The notes beneath the pieces are model-generated. The model was given only the letters and a program-made list of their open reading frames with translations. It ran no database searches and had not been told where the DNA came from. Shown in pieces: positions 1 to 7,996 of a DNA stretch of 59,426 bases. The stretch lies in assembly GCA_945861895.1 (NCBI GenBank), contig CAMAWF010000013.1, positions 1 through 59,426 of the forward strand, given 5' to 3'. Origin of the DNA: Rhizobium sp. Q54. GTDB taxonomy: Bacteria > Pseudomonadota > Alphaproteobacteria > Rhizobiales > Xanthobacteraceae. The first letter of the stretch is position 1. Each line of letters opens with the position of its first letter. The position numbers and the translations under genes were made by a program.

Positions 1-48
1 CGGCTCGCGCTTCGCGCTCGCCACCCTCTCCCACAAGGGGAGAGGGAA
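1..48. repeat. REP-like GC-rich palindrome, copy A
   Basis: A hairpin with stem CCCTCTCC (24-31) against GGAGAGGG (39-46) follows a run rich in CGCTCG. Closely related hairpins occur at 2248-2312, 2382-2437 and 3455-3484, so this is a repeat family rather than a single terminator. It sits between the minus-strand gene at 64 and whatever lies left of the window, where it could also help end transcription. Confidence 0.6.
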
Positions 49-63
49 GGAAGAAAGCCGCCT

Positions 64-405
64 TCAACTCACGTCCGGCTGGCAGCGCCGCCATTCCTGC
101 ACCGGTGCGTCGGCGCCTTCGCGCGCATGCGCGAGATATTCGCCCTGCAAGACGATCGACACGGTGACGCCCGCGCCCGCTTCGCCCGCCGGGATCACGT
201 AGGAGAAAAAGTGGCGGTCGTAGTTGCCGCGCGTCTGCGTGCCGCCGGGCGTGACGATCTGCGGTCCCTGGATCGACATGCGCTTGCCGTCGGCGCGGCA
301 CCAGTTGCCGTCGATGGCGTCGGCCCGCGCGAGGCTGGCAGGCAACAGCACGAACGCGGCGACGGCCGCCGCCTTACGAAGATTTTTTTCCAATGTTGCA
401 CGCAT
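64..405 (-). CDS. small secreted protein of unknown function
   Basis: The 113-aa product starts with a basic n-region and a hydrophobic core ending in LARADA, a typical Sec signal peptide with cleavage after Ala. The mature part is about 85 residues with two cysteines (in DGNWC and WRRCQPD) that could form one disulfide. I do not recognise a named family. It is the most downstream of the minus-strand genes at this end, about 146 bp after the nucleotidase gene, so it may have its own promoter. The reading frame is convincing because of the signal peptide; the function is unknown. Confidence 0.7.
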   Translation of the reverse strand: MRATLEKNLRKAAAVAAFVLLPASLARADAIDGNWCRADGKRMSIQGPQIVTPGGTQTRGNYDRHFFSYVIPAGEAGAGVTVSIVLQGEYLAHAREGADAPVQEWRRCQPDVS

Positions 406-551
406 GGTTTACTCCAGCCCCTCGATGATCCGGAAGTCGCGCTCGCCGGCAGTCCTAGCGGCAGCAAGCCTAGCAAATGGCGGGCGCGGCGCCAGTGCGC
501 CGCACTGGTTTCGCAGGTGCGAAAAGCGCGGGCGGAGTTTGTCTCGACAAT

Positions 552-1259
552 CTAGCGCCCGCGCGCGATCCGCTCCAGGAAGCCGACGAGATCGTCGGTG
601 AGATGATTGACGTGCGGCGCGTCGCGGCCTTCCAGCTCCCAGTCCTCGCGAAACACCTCGCGCGTGCCCTCCGGCACCACCAGCACTGTGGTCATGCCGA
701 GCGCGTGCGGCGCTTCCAGATTGCGGGATAGATCCTCGAACATCGCGGCTTTCCTGGCGTCGACATCGTGCCGCGCAAGAAAGCGGTCGTAGGTTTTTGC
801 CAGCGGTTTCGGTTCCAGCTTGGCGGCGACGATGTCGAACACGTCCTCGAAATGCTGGTGGATGGCGAGCTTCTTCATCACCGCGTCGGCATGCTTGCGC
901 GTGCCATTGGTGAGAATGAGCTTGCGGCCGGGCAGGCTCGAAAGCGCGGCGCCCAAAGCGGGATTGGCCTCCAGCGGCGAATGATCGATCTGGTGGACGA
1001 ATTCGAGATAGTCGTCGGGCTGCATCCCATGTTCGGTCATCAGCCCGCGCATGGTGGTGCCGTAGCGCTTGTAATAATCCTTCTGCACGCGGAACGCCTC
1101 GTCGTGCGTCACCTTGAGGAATTCGACGATGAACGCGCGGATGCGTTCGTCCACCTGCTGCCAGAGATTGAGGTGGTGCGGATAGAGCGTGTTGTCGAGA
1201 TCGAACACCCAGGTTTCGACATGGGCGAAACCGCGCGAACTGGAATGCGACGTATTCAT
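552..1259 (-). CDS. pyrimidine 5'-nucleotidase, HAD superfamily
   Basis: This 235-aa protein has the HAD motif I DLDNT at residues 20-24 (nucleophile Asp20, acid/base Asp22), motif II LILTNGT near residue 115, a motif III lysine in LEPKPLAKTY and motif IV FEDLSRN. The FDLDNTLYP form and the length fit the SDT1/PPM1-like subfamily that dephosphorylates pyrimidine nucleoside monophosphates in the cytosol. It lies 6 bp after the DUF1036 gene and downstream of argB on the same strand, an arrangement I recall from related Rhizobiales. The substrate is inferred from the subfamily, not proven by the sequence. Confidence 0.88.
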   Translation of the reverse strand: MNTSHSSSRGFAHVETWVFDLDNTLYPHHLNLWQQVDERIRAFIVEFLKVTHDEAFRVQKDYYKRYGTTMRGLMTEHGMQPDDYLEFVHQIDHSPLEANPALGAALSSLPGRKLILTNGTRKHADAVMKKLAIHQHFEDVFDIVAAKLEPKPLAKTYDRFLARHDVDARKAAMFEDLSRNLEAPHALGMTTVLVVPEGTREVFREDWELEGRDAPHVNHLTDDLVGFLERIARGR

Positions 1260-1265
1260 GCGGCG

Positions 1266-2345
1266 TCAGGGTTCCTTGAAGCGCACGACCGTCGATGGGC
1301 GGCCGGAAACATCGATGGCCGCAAACGGCGCCGACATCAGTCCGCGCGCGGCGCAATCCTTGTGATCGTTGAGCTCGAACTTGCCCTCGCGCGTACACAG
1401 CGGCACATCGCCGCCCCAGGCGAGCGCCTGCTCGCCGCGCTTGACCAAAAGGCCTTGCGCGTCGACCGCCTCGGCATAAGTGTAAAGCCGGCGCGGCTCG
1501 CCGCGCACGTCCGGACGAACGCATTTGCCCGGCTCGACGCGGTACCAGCCGCGGGTGACGATGGCGCCCATTTCGACGATGCCGAGCGAGGCCATCACCG
1601 GCAACGCCGTATCGTTGCACCAGGCAAAGCCCGCGCCCTCCGGCGACTGCGCGGCTTCCAGCAGCAGATCGAAAAAATTCGGTTCCGACGCGGCACCGGC
1701 CGGCAATTTGCGGTCGCGCAGGAACTGCGCCAATGCGGTCTCGGTCTTGGCGCCCTGCACGCCGTCGATCGGATTGGCGTCGTAGCCGGCGATCACCAGC
1801 AGGCGCTGGACTCCGGCAAGCCGGGCCTGCGCGCCGGTGTAATCGGCTTCTTCCGCCAGATTGGCGGTGGGTCCCTTGTCGGTGTCCGACGGCTTGACGG
1901 CGGTGAAGCGCACTTGACGTTGTCCCGCCCGGCAGCCGCGCGCGCTGGCGATGTTGAAGTCCCGCTCGCCGACGCAGAGGTCGGCATGCCCGGTCTGCGG
2001 CAGCGGCGCGGTGCCGTACACCGCCGGCGTGCTGGCGTGCAGATAGACCAGGTCGGCATCGAGCGCGCCGTCCACCACGTTGCGGCATTCGCCGGGGACG
2101 AGGCGGAACCAGCCGCGGGTCATCACGCTTGCCTGCTTCTCCAGCCCGATCGCGGTCTCGACCACATAGCTGGTGCGATTGCACAGCAACAGTTCGGCAT
2201 GCGCGGGCGCAGAAACGCAAAGCACCGCGGCCAAGGCAAGCAGGGTCCTTCTTTTACCCTTCCCCTTGTGGGGAGGGTCGGCGCGAGGCAGCGCCGAGTG
2301 CCGGGGTGGGGGTTGTTCAGAAAGTCGAATCATCTCGACGATCAT
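1266..2345 (-). CDS. double DUF1036 protein with peptidoglycan-binding-like domain
   Basis: The 359-aa exported protein has two DUF1036-type halves, each with a CN(R/D)T start and a VTRGW(F/Y)R(L/V)xPG(E/K)C core (about residues 52-140 and 235-340). Between them is a stretch like a PG_binding_1 repeat (AQARLAGVQRLLVIAGYD). A hydrophobic core ending in APAHA is the likely signal peptide. The first 30 codons run through a REP-like palindrome (2248-2312), which supplies the basic residues before the signal core. ATG at 2333 is an alternative start. DUF1036 has no firm function; a cell-wall or periplasmic role is inferred. Confidence 0.82.
   Translation of the reverse strand: MIVEMIRLSEQPPPRHSALPRADPPHKGKGKRRTLLALAAVLCVSAPAHAELLLCNRTSYVVETAIGLEKQASVMTRGWFRLVPGECRNVVDGALDADLVYLHASTPAVYGTAPLPQTGHADLCVGERDFNIASARGCRAGQRQVRFTAVKPSDTDKGPTANLAEEADYTGAQARLAGVQRLLVIAGYDANPIDGVQGAKTETALAQFLRDRKLPAGAASEPNFFDLLLEAAQSPEGAGFAWCNDTALPVMASLGIVEMGAIVTRGWYRVEPGKCVRPDVRGEPRRLYTYAEAVDAQGLLVKRGEQALAWGGDVPLCTREGKFELNDHKDCAARGLMSAPFAAIDVSGRPSTVVRFKEP
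2248..2312. repeat. REP-like palindrome, copy B, inside the 5' end of a gene
   Basis: The hairpin CCTTCCCC-TTGT-GGGGAGGG is followed by GGCGCGAGGCAGCGCC, itself a short palindrome. On the minus strand it is translated as part of the N-terminus of the DUF1036 protein. It belongs to the same family as the copies at 1, 2382 and 3455. Confidence 0.6.
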
Positions 2346-2381
2346 TTGACCTTCGAGGCCCGCTCACAGCAATGAATATCG

Positions 2382-2437
2382 ACCCCCACCCGGCTCGGCC
2401 TTTGGCCTCGCCACCCTCCCCGCAAGGGGGAGGGATA
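2382..2437. repeat. REP-like palindrome, copy C
   Basis: GGCCTTTGGCC is followed by CCACCCTCCCC-GCAA-GGGGGAGGG, with a 7-8 bp GC stem. It lies just after the argB stop codon and before the DUF1036 gene, so it may double as an RNA-stabilising or terminating stem-loop between the two. The CACCC...GGGAGGG layout is shared with the other three copies. Confidence 0.6.
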
Positions 2438-2442
2438 AGAAT

Positions 2443-3339
2443 TTACCGATGGATCAGCGTGCCGACGCCGTGGTCGGTGAACAATTCCAGCAGCACCGCA
2501 TGCGGCACCTTGCCGTCGAGGATGACGACGCCTTCCACGCCCTGTTCGAGCGCGTAGAGGCAGGTCTCCACCTTGGGGATCATGCCGCCGGAAATCGTGC
2601 CGTTGGCGATGAGATCGCGCACCTCGGCGACGGAGAGTTTCTCGATCAACTGCTTGTCCTTGTCGAGAACGCCGGGCACGTCGGTGAGCAGCAGAAAACG
2701 CTTCGCCTTCAGCGCGCCGGCGATGGCGCCCGCGAAAGTGTCGGCATTGACGTTGAACGTGCCGCCGTCGGCCGCCGCCGCGACCGGCGCGAGAATCGGG
2801 ATCAGTTCGCGGCCCAGCACGGTGTCGAGCACAAAGGTGTCCACCTTGTCCGGCTCGCCGACAAAGCCGAGGTCGACGACCTTCTCGATGTTGGAGCCGG
2901 GATCGACCACGCGGCGGCTCGCCTTTTTGGCGACGACCATGTTGCCGTCCTTGCCGCACAACCCGATGGCCTTGCCGCCCGCCGCGTTGACGTAGCCGAC
3001 GATCTGCTTGTTGATCGAGCCGGCCAGCACCATCTCGACGATTTCCAGCGTCTTCGCATCGGTGATGCGCAAGCCGCCGGCGAATTGCGATTCCACGCCG
3101 GCTCTTTTCAGCATCGCTTCGATCTGCGGTCCGCCGCCGTGCACCACCACAGGATTGATGCCGGTCTGCTCGAGCAGCACGATGTCGCGGGCGAACGCGC
3201 GCGCGGTTTCCTCGTGGCCCATGGCATGGCCGCCGTATTTCACCACGACGATCTCCTCGTCGTAGCGCTGCATATGCGGCAACGCCTCGGACAGGATGCG
3301 GGCGGCGTCCTGCGGCGTGATCTTGGGGGCTTTGCTCAT
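2443..3339 (-). CDS. argB: acetylglutamate kinase
   Basis: ArgB phosphorylates N-acetylglutamate in the second step of arginine synthesis. The 298-aa protein shows the family's lysine and glycine motifs [11 protein letters not shown] near the start and VVHGGGPQI, followed by the C-terminal ATP-binding half ([21 protein letters not shown]). The frame is open upstream to 3666, but that extension would translate a REP palindrome and lacks the family pattern. ATG at 3339 gives the usual ArgB length. It is downstream of engB on the same strand, separated by an opposite-strand small gene. Arginine genes argD and argF lie 20 kb away. Confidence 0.96.
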   Translation of the reverse strand: MSKAPKITPQDAARILSEALPHMQRYDEEIVVVKYGGHAMGHEETARAFARDIVLLEQTGINPVVVHGGGPQIEAMLKRAGVESQFAGGLRITDAKTLEIVEMVLAGSINKQIVGYVNAAGGKAIGLCGKDGNMVVAKKASRRVVDPGSNIEKVVDLGFVGEPDKVDTFVLDTVLGRELIPILAPVAAAADGGTFNVNADTFAGAIAGALKAKRFLLLTDVPGVLDKDKQLIEKLSVAEVRDLIANGTISGGMIPKVETCLYALEQGVEGVVILDGKVPHAVLLELFTDHGVGTLIHR

Positions 3340-3454
3340 CGCGGCGGCCTTTGGTTTGGAGAGCGTTCTAGCCGAGTGTGCGATGGGCGACAATGCGCGT
3401 TCGTCTTTCAAACAGAGAAGCGTCATCGCCCGTGTTATTTGGGGTGCTTTCGCG

Positions 3455-3484
3455 CCGACCCTCCCCTTGCAGGGGAGGGATAAG
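3455..3484. repeat. REP-like palindrome, copy D
   Basis: CCCTCCCC-TTGC-AGGGGAGGG is an 8-bp stem between argB and the opposite-strand small gene at 3527. It is the shortest of four related hairpins in the first 3.5 kb. Confidence 0.55.
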
Positions 3485-3526
3485 GAAGAGCGCGCGCTCC
3501 GCCGCCAGCGTGTTAGAAGCTGCGGG

Positions 3527-3757
3527 ATGACACGGCGAGCGACCGATTCGCGCAGCGCGGCGGAAATGGCCTTCAAGGCCGCGACCACCAAGCCTGCGGA
3601 GCCTATTCCATCGGAGCCGAAACCGCCGTCGCTGCCCGGCGCCAAGGAACTCGTCTCCTTGCGCATCGACCGCGACGTGCTCGACTTTTTTCAGAAGGAC
3701 GGTCCGGGTTGGCAAGAGCGGATCAACGATGCGCTGAGAAAAGCCGCGGACAAGTAG
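3527..3757 (+). CDS. BrnA/DUF4415-family antitoxin-like protein, without a toxin partner
   Basis: The 76-aa product has a charged, proline-rich N-terminal half and a C-terminal segment [18 protein letters not shown] followed by [11 protein letters not shown]. This matches the ribbon-helix-helix-like end of BrnA-type antitoxins. ATG at 3527 was chosen because the open frame upstream runs through a repeat. No BrnT-like toxin ORF is found on either side; the neighbours are argB and engB on the opposite strand. It may act as a stand-alone DNA-binding regulator. The family call rests on the short C-terminal motif. Confidence 0.68.
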   Translation: MTRRATDSRSAAEMAFKAATTKPAEPIPSEPKPPSLPGAKELVSLRIDRDVLDFFQKDGPGWQERINDALRKAADK

Positions 3758-3770
3758 TCGCGGCTCTTTC

Positions 3771-4421
3771 CTATCCTCGCTCTTTCAACAACCTCGCCAC
3801 CGCCGCGCGCATTTCGGGAATGCCGGTGCCTTCGTGGCTGGAGGTTGTCAGCACGCCGGGGAAGGCGGCGGGGCGCTTGGCCAGGGCCGCTTCGACCGCG
3901 GCAATGCGAGCATCAAGCTCGGCCAGTTTCACCTGATCGCTCTTGGTCAGCACGATCTGGTGGCTCACTGCCGCCGCGCCGAGCGTGTCGAGTATATCGC
4001 CATCGGTGTCTTTGAGGCCGTGGCGGGCATCGACCAGCAGATAGACGCGGGCGAGATTGGCGCGGCCGCGCAGAAATTCGTGAATCAGCCCGGTCCACGC
4101 CGCGATCTTGTCCTTCGGCGCTTCGGCATAGCCGTAGCCCGGCATGTCCACCAGCGTGAGGCCGCCGCCGGCGGAAAAGAAAATCAGTTCTTGCGTGCGG
4201 CCGGGAGTATGCGACATGCGCGCCAGCGCCTTGCGGCCGGTGAGCGCGTTGATGAGGCTCGACTTGCCCACGTTGGAGCGGCCGGCGAGCGCGATCTCGA
4301 CGCCCTGCATGCGAGGGAGCGATTGCGGCGAACTTGCCGCCGAGACGAAGTCCCATTCCGCGGCGAACAGCCGGCGGCCGGCTTCGATCTCGGCGCGGGT
4401 GAAGTCGGTGGCCATCGACAT
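3771..4421 (-). CDS. engB: ribosome biogenesis GTP-binding protein EngB (YihA/YsxC)
   Basis: This 216-aa GTPase shows G1 GRSNVGKSS, the T of switch I in SHTPGRTQ, G3 DMPGYG and G4 TKSDQ, in the order and spacing of the TrmE-Era-EngA-YihA family. EngB assists assembly of the large ribosomal subunit in the cytosol. The start is ATG 4421 (MSMATDF) or 4415; the longer frame to 4460 starts inside a palindromic repeat and is unlikely. It sits downstream of yidC, with about 200 bp of repeats between them. Confidence 0.95.
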   Translation of the reverse strand: MSMATDFTRAEIEAGRRLFAAEWDFVSAASSPQSLPRMQGVEIALAGRSNVGKSSLINALTGRKALARMSHTPGRTQELIFFSAGGGLTLVDMPGYGYAEAPKDKIAAWTGLIHEFLRGRANLARVYLLVDARHGLKDTDGDILDTLGAAAVSHQIVLTKSDQVKLAELDARIAAVEAALAKRPAAFPGVLTTSSHEGTGIPEMRAAVARLLKERG

Positions 4422-4436
4422 GAACCTATCGTTGTC

Positions 4437-4570
4437 ATGGCCGGGCGAAGTCCCGGCCATCCCGATCAGGGACGCATTGCCTCCCTAAGCGAGATCGCAT
4501 CGGAAGTCGGGCTTGCCCGACTTCCGCAAGGAATTGATTTGGTCCAAGTCGGGTAAACCCGACTTGGACT
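4437..4570. repeat. cluster of three hairpins between engB and yidC
   Basis: Three stem-loops lie in a row. The first pairs ATGGCCGGG (4437-4445) with CCCGGCCAT (4452-4460). The second pairs CGGAAGTCGGGC (4501-4512) with its complement (4515-4526). The third pairs 4542-4554 with 4557-4569. The last two share an AAGTCGGG core with a two-base loop. The first resembles the ATGGCCGGG palindromes common in Rhizobiales intergenic DNA. The cluster may end or stabilise the yidC transcript before engB. Confidence 0.65.
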
Positions 4571-4617
4571 GACAAGCCCGGCGATGACATCATTATAGCA
4601 AAGATGCGTTTGCCGCC

Positions 4618-6486
4618 TCAGCGCGGGGGCGGGGTTTCCGTCTTCTTCGCGAACAGCGCCTTGATGTTGTCGAATAATTCGATCTTGGCGCCATGCTTGC
4701 GCATGATCGCGCTCTGTTGCAGCACCGAGAGCGAGTTGTTCCACGCCCAGTAGATCACCAGGCCGGCGGGGAAACTCGCCAGCATGAAGGTGAAGATCAA
4801 CGGCATCCAGTCGAAGATCATCTTCTGCGTCGGATCGGGCGGCGACGGATTGAGCTTCATCTGCACGAACATGGTCACGCCCATGATGATCGGCCATATG
4901 CCGAGCGCGAGGAATTGTCCGAACACCGGAATCTGGCTCGGATCGAACGGCAGCAACCCGAACAGGTTGAACAGATTGGTCGGGTCGGGCGCGGCGAGGT
5001 CGTGAATCCAGCCGAAGAACGGCGCGTGGCGCATTTCGATGGTGACGAACAGCACCTTGTAGAGCGCGAAAAACACCGGAATCTGAATCACGATCGGCAG
5101 ACAGCCGGCGAGCGGATTGATCTTTTCCTGCTTGTACAGTTCCATCAGCGCCTGCTGCTGCTTCACTTTGTCGGTGGCATAGCGCTCGCGGATCTCGACC
5201 ATCTGCGGCTGCACCGCCTTCATCTTCGCCATCGAGGCATAGGATTTGTTGGCAAGCGGGAAGAATACGATCTTGATCAGCACCGTGACGAGCAGGATGG
5301 CGACGCCGAAATTTCCGGTCAGGCGGTAGAAATAGTCCATCACAAGGAACAGCGGCTTGGTGATGAAATAGAACCAGCCCCAGTCGATCAGCAGATCAAA
5401 GCGGTCGATATTGAGGTCGCGCTCGTACTGGCTCACCACGCCGACTTCCTTGGCGCCCGCGAACAGCCGCGAGTTGGCGCTGCCGCTCGCGCCGGGAGCG
5501 ATCGTTTGCTGGTCGAGCAGGTAATCGGTCTGGTAGGTCTTGGTGTTGCCGAGAGTGCCCGACGAGAAACGCGCCTTGAGATGCGCGGAGGGATCGGGAA
5601 GCAGCGTCGCCGCCCAATATTTGTCGGTGATGCCGAGCCAGGCCTTGGTGACGTCGAAGGCCATCGTCTTCTTGCTCTCGATCGTCGAGTAGGACACCTC
5701 TTGCAAATTTTGATCGCCGAGCACGCCGACCAGGCCTTCGTGCAGGATATAAAATCCCTGCGTTTGCGGCGTGCCGTGCCGCGAAATCAGCGCGTAAGGA
5801 TAAAGCGAGACCGGCGCCGAAGCTTTGTTCGCCACCTCGTCCTTGACGGTGAAAAGATATTTGTCGTCGACCGCGATGGTGCGGCGGAATTCGAGGCCTT
5901 CGCCATTGTTGTAGGCGAGCGTCACCGGTTCGCCGGCGCCGAGCGCGCGCGAGCCCTGCTGGGTCCACACGGTGTCGGGTCCGGGAAGTTTTGCTGTGGT
6001 GCCGGCCGCCGCGACCCAGCCGAATTCGGCGTAGAACGGCTCCGGGCTGCCGGAAGGCGACAGCAGCACGATGGCCGGCGATTTTGGATCGACGGTCTCG
6101 CGGTATTTGATCAGTGAGAGATCGTCGATGCGGCCGCCCTTGAGCGCGATCGATCCGCGCAGGCTCGGCGTCTCGACGCGAATGCGCGGCGATGCGCCGA
6201 CCGCGGCGGCGCGTGTGGCCGCCTGGGCGCTTGTCGGCGTGGCGGCCTGTCCCGGCACCGGCGGTGCGCTGCCGGGTTGCGACGGCGCGGCAGCGGGCGC
6301 CGGAATCGGCTGTTGGCCGGGCGCGGGGGGAACCTGCTGGCGCTGCTGCGTCTGCTGCTGGGCTTGCTGCTGCGCCTGTTGTTGTTTCTGCTTTTCCATC
6401 TGCGGCATGCCGACGAAATACTGCCAGACGATCAGCACGATGGCTGACAGAACGACGGCGAGAATGGTGTTCTTATGATCGTTCAT
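4618..6486 (-). CDS. yidC: membrane protein insertase YidC
   Basis: YidC inserts and folds inner-membrane proteins, alone or with SecYEG. The 622-aa protein has an N-terminal membrane anchor (about residues 7-25), a long Gln/Pro/Ala-rich linker, a large periplasmic domain (about 90-370), and a C-terminal five-helix insertase domain beginning near [14 protein letters not shown] text and containing the positively charged loop. This is the standard Gram-negative layout. ATG 6486 overlaps the rnpA stop by 4 bp (ATGA), so translation is probably coupled. The C-terminus lacks a long basic tail. Confidence 0.97.
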   Translation of the reverse strand: MNDHKNTILAVVLSAIVLIVWQYFVGMPQMEKQKQQQAQQQAQQQTQQRQQVPPAPGQQPIPAPAAAPSQPGSAPPVPGQAATPTSAQAATRAAAVGASPRIRVETPSLRGSIALKGGRIDDLSLIKYRETVDPKSPAIVLLSPSGSPEPFYAEFGWVAAAGTTAKLPGPDTVWTQQGSRALGAGEPVTLAYNNGEGLEFRRTIAVDDKYLFTVKDEVANKASAPVSLYPYALISRHGTPQTQGFYILHEGLVGVLGDQNLQEVSYSTIESKKTMAFDVTKAWLGITDKYWAATLLPDPSAHLKARFSSGTLGNTKTYQTDYLLDQQTIAPGASGSANSRLFAGAKEVGVVSQYERDLNIDRFDLLIDWGWFYFITKPLFLVMDYFYRLTGNFGVAILLVTVLIKIVFFPLANKSYASMAKMKAVQPQMVEIRERYATDKVKQQQALMELYKQEKINPLAGCLPIVIQIPVFFALYKVLFVTIEMRHAPFFGWIHDLAAPDPTNLFNLFGLLPFDPSQIPVFGQFLALGIWPIIMGVTMFVQMKLNPSPPDPTQKMIFDWMPLIFTFMLASFPAGLVIYWAWNNSLSVLQQSAIMRKHGAKIELFDNIKALFAKKTETPPPR

Positions 6487-6833
6487 GCAATGCTCGTATT
6501 GCCCTGCCACTCGGGATGCATCCGCCGCAATGCCGCTTCGAACTCCTCGGCCATCCGCGCAAAAGTATGCGTGAGCGCGGCGCGCCGGCCGATCAATACA
6601 TAATCATGTCCCGCGCACATTCGCGCCGCCTTTGCGTGCCTGACGATTTCCCGCAGACGCCGGCGAACGCGATTTCGCTCCACCGCATTGCCGATTTTCT
6701 TCGTGACGGTGAAGCCGAAACGCACCGGCCCTTCGTCACTGCGCTTGCGCGCTTGCAGCACGAACGCCGCGGCCGGCACTTTAGTCCCGGTTGCGGTGGC
6801 CAGGAAATCCGCCCGTTGCCTCAATCGTTCCAT
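6483..6833 (-). CDS. rnpA: ribonuclease P protein component
   Basis: The 116-aa basic protein has the RnpA signature [10 protein letters not shown] and the [16 protein letters not shown] strand-helix. It partners the RNase P RNA to mature tRNA 5' ends. It lies between rpmH and yidC, the common bacterial order, and overlaps yidC by 4 bp. The start gives the common [15 protein letters not shown] N-terminus. Confidence 0.96.
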   Translation of the reverse strand: MERLRQRADFLATATGTKVPAAAFVLQARKRSDEGPVRFGFTVTKKIGNAVERNRVRRRLREIVRHAKAARMCAGHDYVLIGRRAALTHTFARMAEEFEAALRRMHPEWQGNTSIA

Positions 6834-6859
6834 AAAAGCTGATGAGCGCGCGGCCGGCG

Positions 6860-6994
6860 TCAGGCGCTAAGCCGCTTGCGTCCGTGCGCGCGCCGCGCGG
6901 ACAACACTTTGCGGCCGCCCTTGCTGGCCATCCGCGAACGGAAGCCGTGGCGGCGCTTGCGTATAAGTTTGCTCGGTTGATAGGTCCGCTTCAC
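6860..6994 (-). CDS. rpmH: 50S ribosomal protein L34, GTG start
   Basis: From GTG at 6994 the frame encodes the whole 44-residue L34 ([20 protein letters not shown] and the basic [16 protein letters not shown] tail). ATG starts further upstream exist but would add a non-homologous extension, so GTG is favoured by comparison with the family. It is the first gene of the rpmH-rnpA-yidC cluster, 26 bp upstream of rnpA. Confidence 0.95.
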   Translation of the reverse strand: MKRTYQPSKLIRKRRHGFRSRMASKGGRKVLSARRAHGRKRLSA

Positions 6995-7201
6995 TAAACT
7001 CGCTCTCCGCGGGCCGCGCGTTGAATCCGTATTCTGGCGCGTTGCTGCATGATTTCCGCGGCTTATAAGGGAGGCCCCTTTGCCCGTCAATGCGACCTGC
7101 AGACCCGCCCGGGCGGATGCGGATAAAAGTCAAATTTGCCTCACAAGGCGGTGAGACCCGCTTCGCTCCGGCAGGTGCTGGTGTATAGAACGGGGCTCAT
7201 C

Positions 7202-7996
7202 ATGACCGACGGTCCCGCTCCAGCGCCGCAAGCCGAAGGGCCGTTCCAGGCCCGGCGGCTCCTGCTCATCGCCGCCGTCCTGGCGCTGATAGCCATCGTC
7301 TATTCGATGGGCTGGCATCGCGCGCTTTCGCTGGAAACGCTGGTGGGTCACCGCGCCGCGATCGACGGCTTTATCGGCGAACATCGCATCGCTTCGCTTG
7401 TCATCTTCATAGCGCTCTATGTCGCCGCGGTGGCGCTCTCCATTCCAAGCTCGCTGGTGCTTACGATCAGCGGCGGCATTCTGTTCGGCGTTGTGATCGG
7501 CGGGCTTGCCTCGATCCTCGGCGCGACCGTTGGCGCGACGATCATCTTCCTGATTGCGAAAAGCGCCATCGGCGAACATCTGGTGCGGCGCGCCGGTGCA
7601 TTTGCCGCGAAGCTCGCCGATGGATTCCGCGCCAATGCCTTTCATTATCTTCTGTTCCTGCGGCTGGTGCCGCTGTTTCCGTTCTGGCTGGTAAATCTCG
7701 CGCCCGCTCTGTTCGGCGTGCGTCTGGCGACCTATGTCGCCGCCACCGCGCTCGGCATCCTGCCCGGCGCTTTCGCCTTTGCCTTCTTCGGCGCCGGCCT
7801 CGACAGCGCGATCGCGGCGCAGGAGACCGCCTATCGCGCATGCCTTGCCGCCGGCCGGGCCGATTGCCGGCTCGATTTCGATCTCGCCCAGGCGGCGACG
7901 CCGCAACTGCTGGCGGCGTTCGCGGCGCTGGGTGTCGTTGCGCTGATTCCAGTGCTCGTCAAACGCCTGCGGATGCGCCGGCAGGCGGAGAGTTAA
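7202..7996 (+). CDS. TVP38/TMEM64 (VTT-domain) membrane protein
   Basis: The 264-aa integral membrane protein has an N-terminal helix (about residues 15-35), further hydrophobic segments, and the VTT/SNARE-associated core with SIPSSLVLTISGGILFG, GATVGATIIFLIAKSAIG and LFLRLVPLFPFWLVN. DedA/VTT proteins are linked to lipid and membrane homeostasis. The stop codon abuts the ATG of the FAD reductase at 7997, so the two are co-translated. Pairs of this type (VTT plus mercuric-reductase-like flavoprotein) recur in bacteria. Substrate and direction of transport are not known. Confidence 0.87.
   Translation: MTDGPAPAPQAEGPFQARRLLLIAAVLALIAIVYSMGWHRALSLETLVGHRAAIDGFIGEHRIASLVIFIALYVAAVALSIPSSLVLTISGGILFGVVIGGLASILGATVGATIIFLIAKSAIGEHLVRRAGAFAAKLADGFRANAFHYLLFLRLVPLFPFWLVNLAPALFGVRLATYVAATALGILPGAFAFAFFGAGLDSAIAAQETAYRACLAAGRADCRLDFDLAQAATPQLLAAFAALGVVALIPVLVKRLRMRRQAES

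Noticed and set aside
768..2375. 535-codon plus-strand frame
   Set aside because: It lies opposite the nucleotidase and DUF1036 genes, is rich in Arg/His/Ala as expected for a GC-rich shadow frame, and has no family pattern.
3340..3666. N-terminal extension of argB
   Set aside because: The extra 109 codons run through a REP palindrome and do not fit the family; ATG 3339 gives the normal length.
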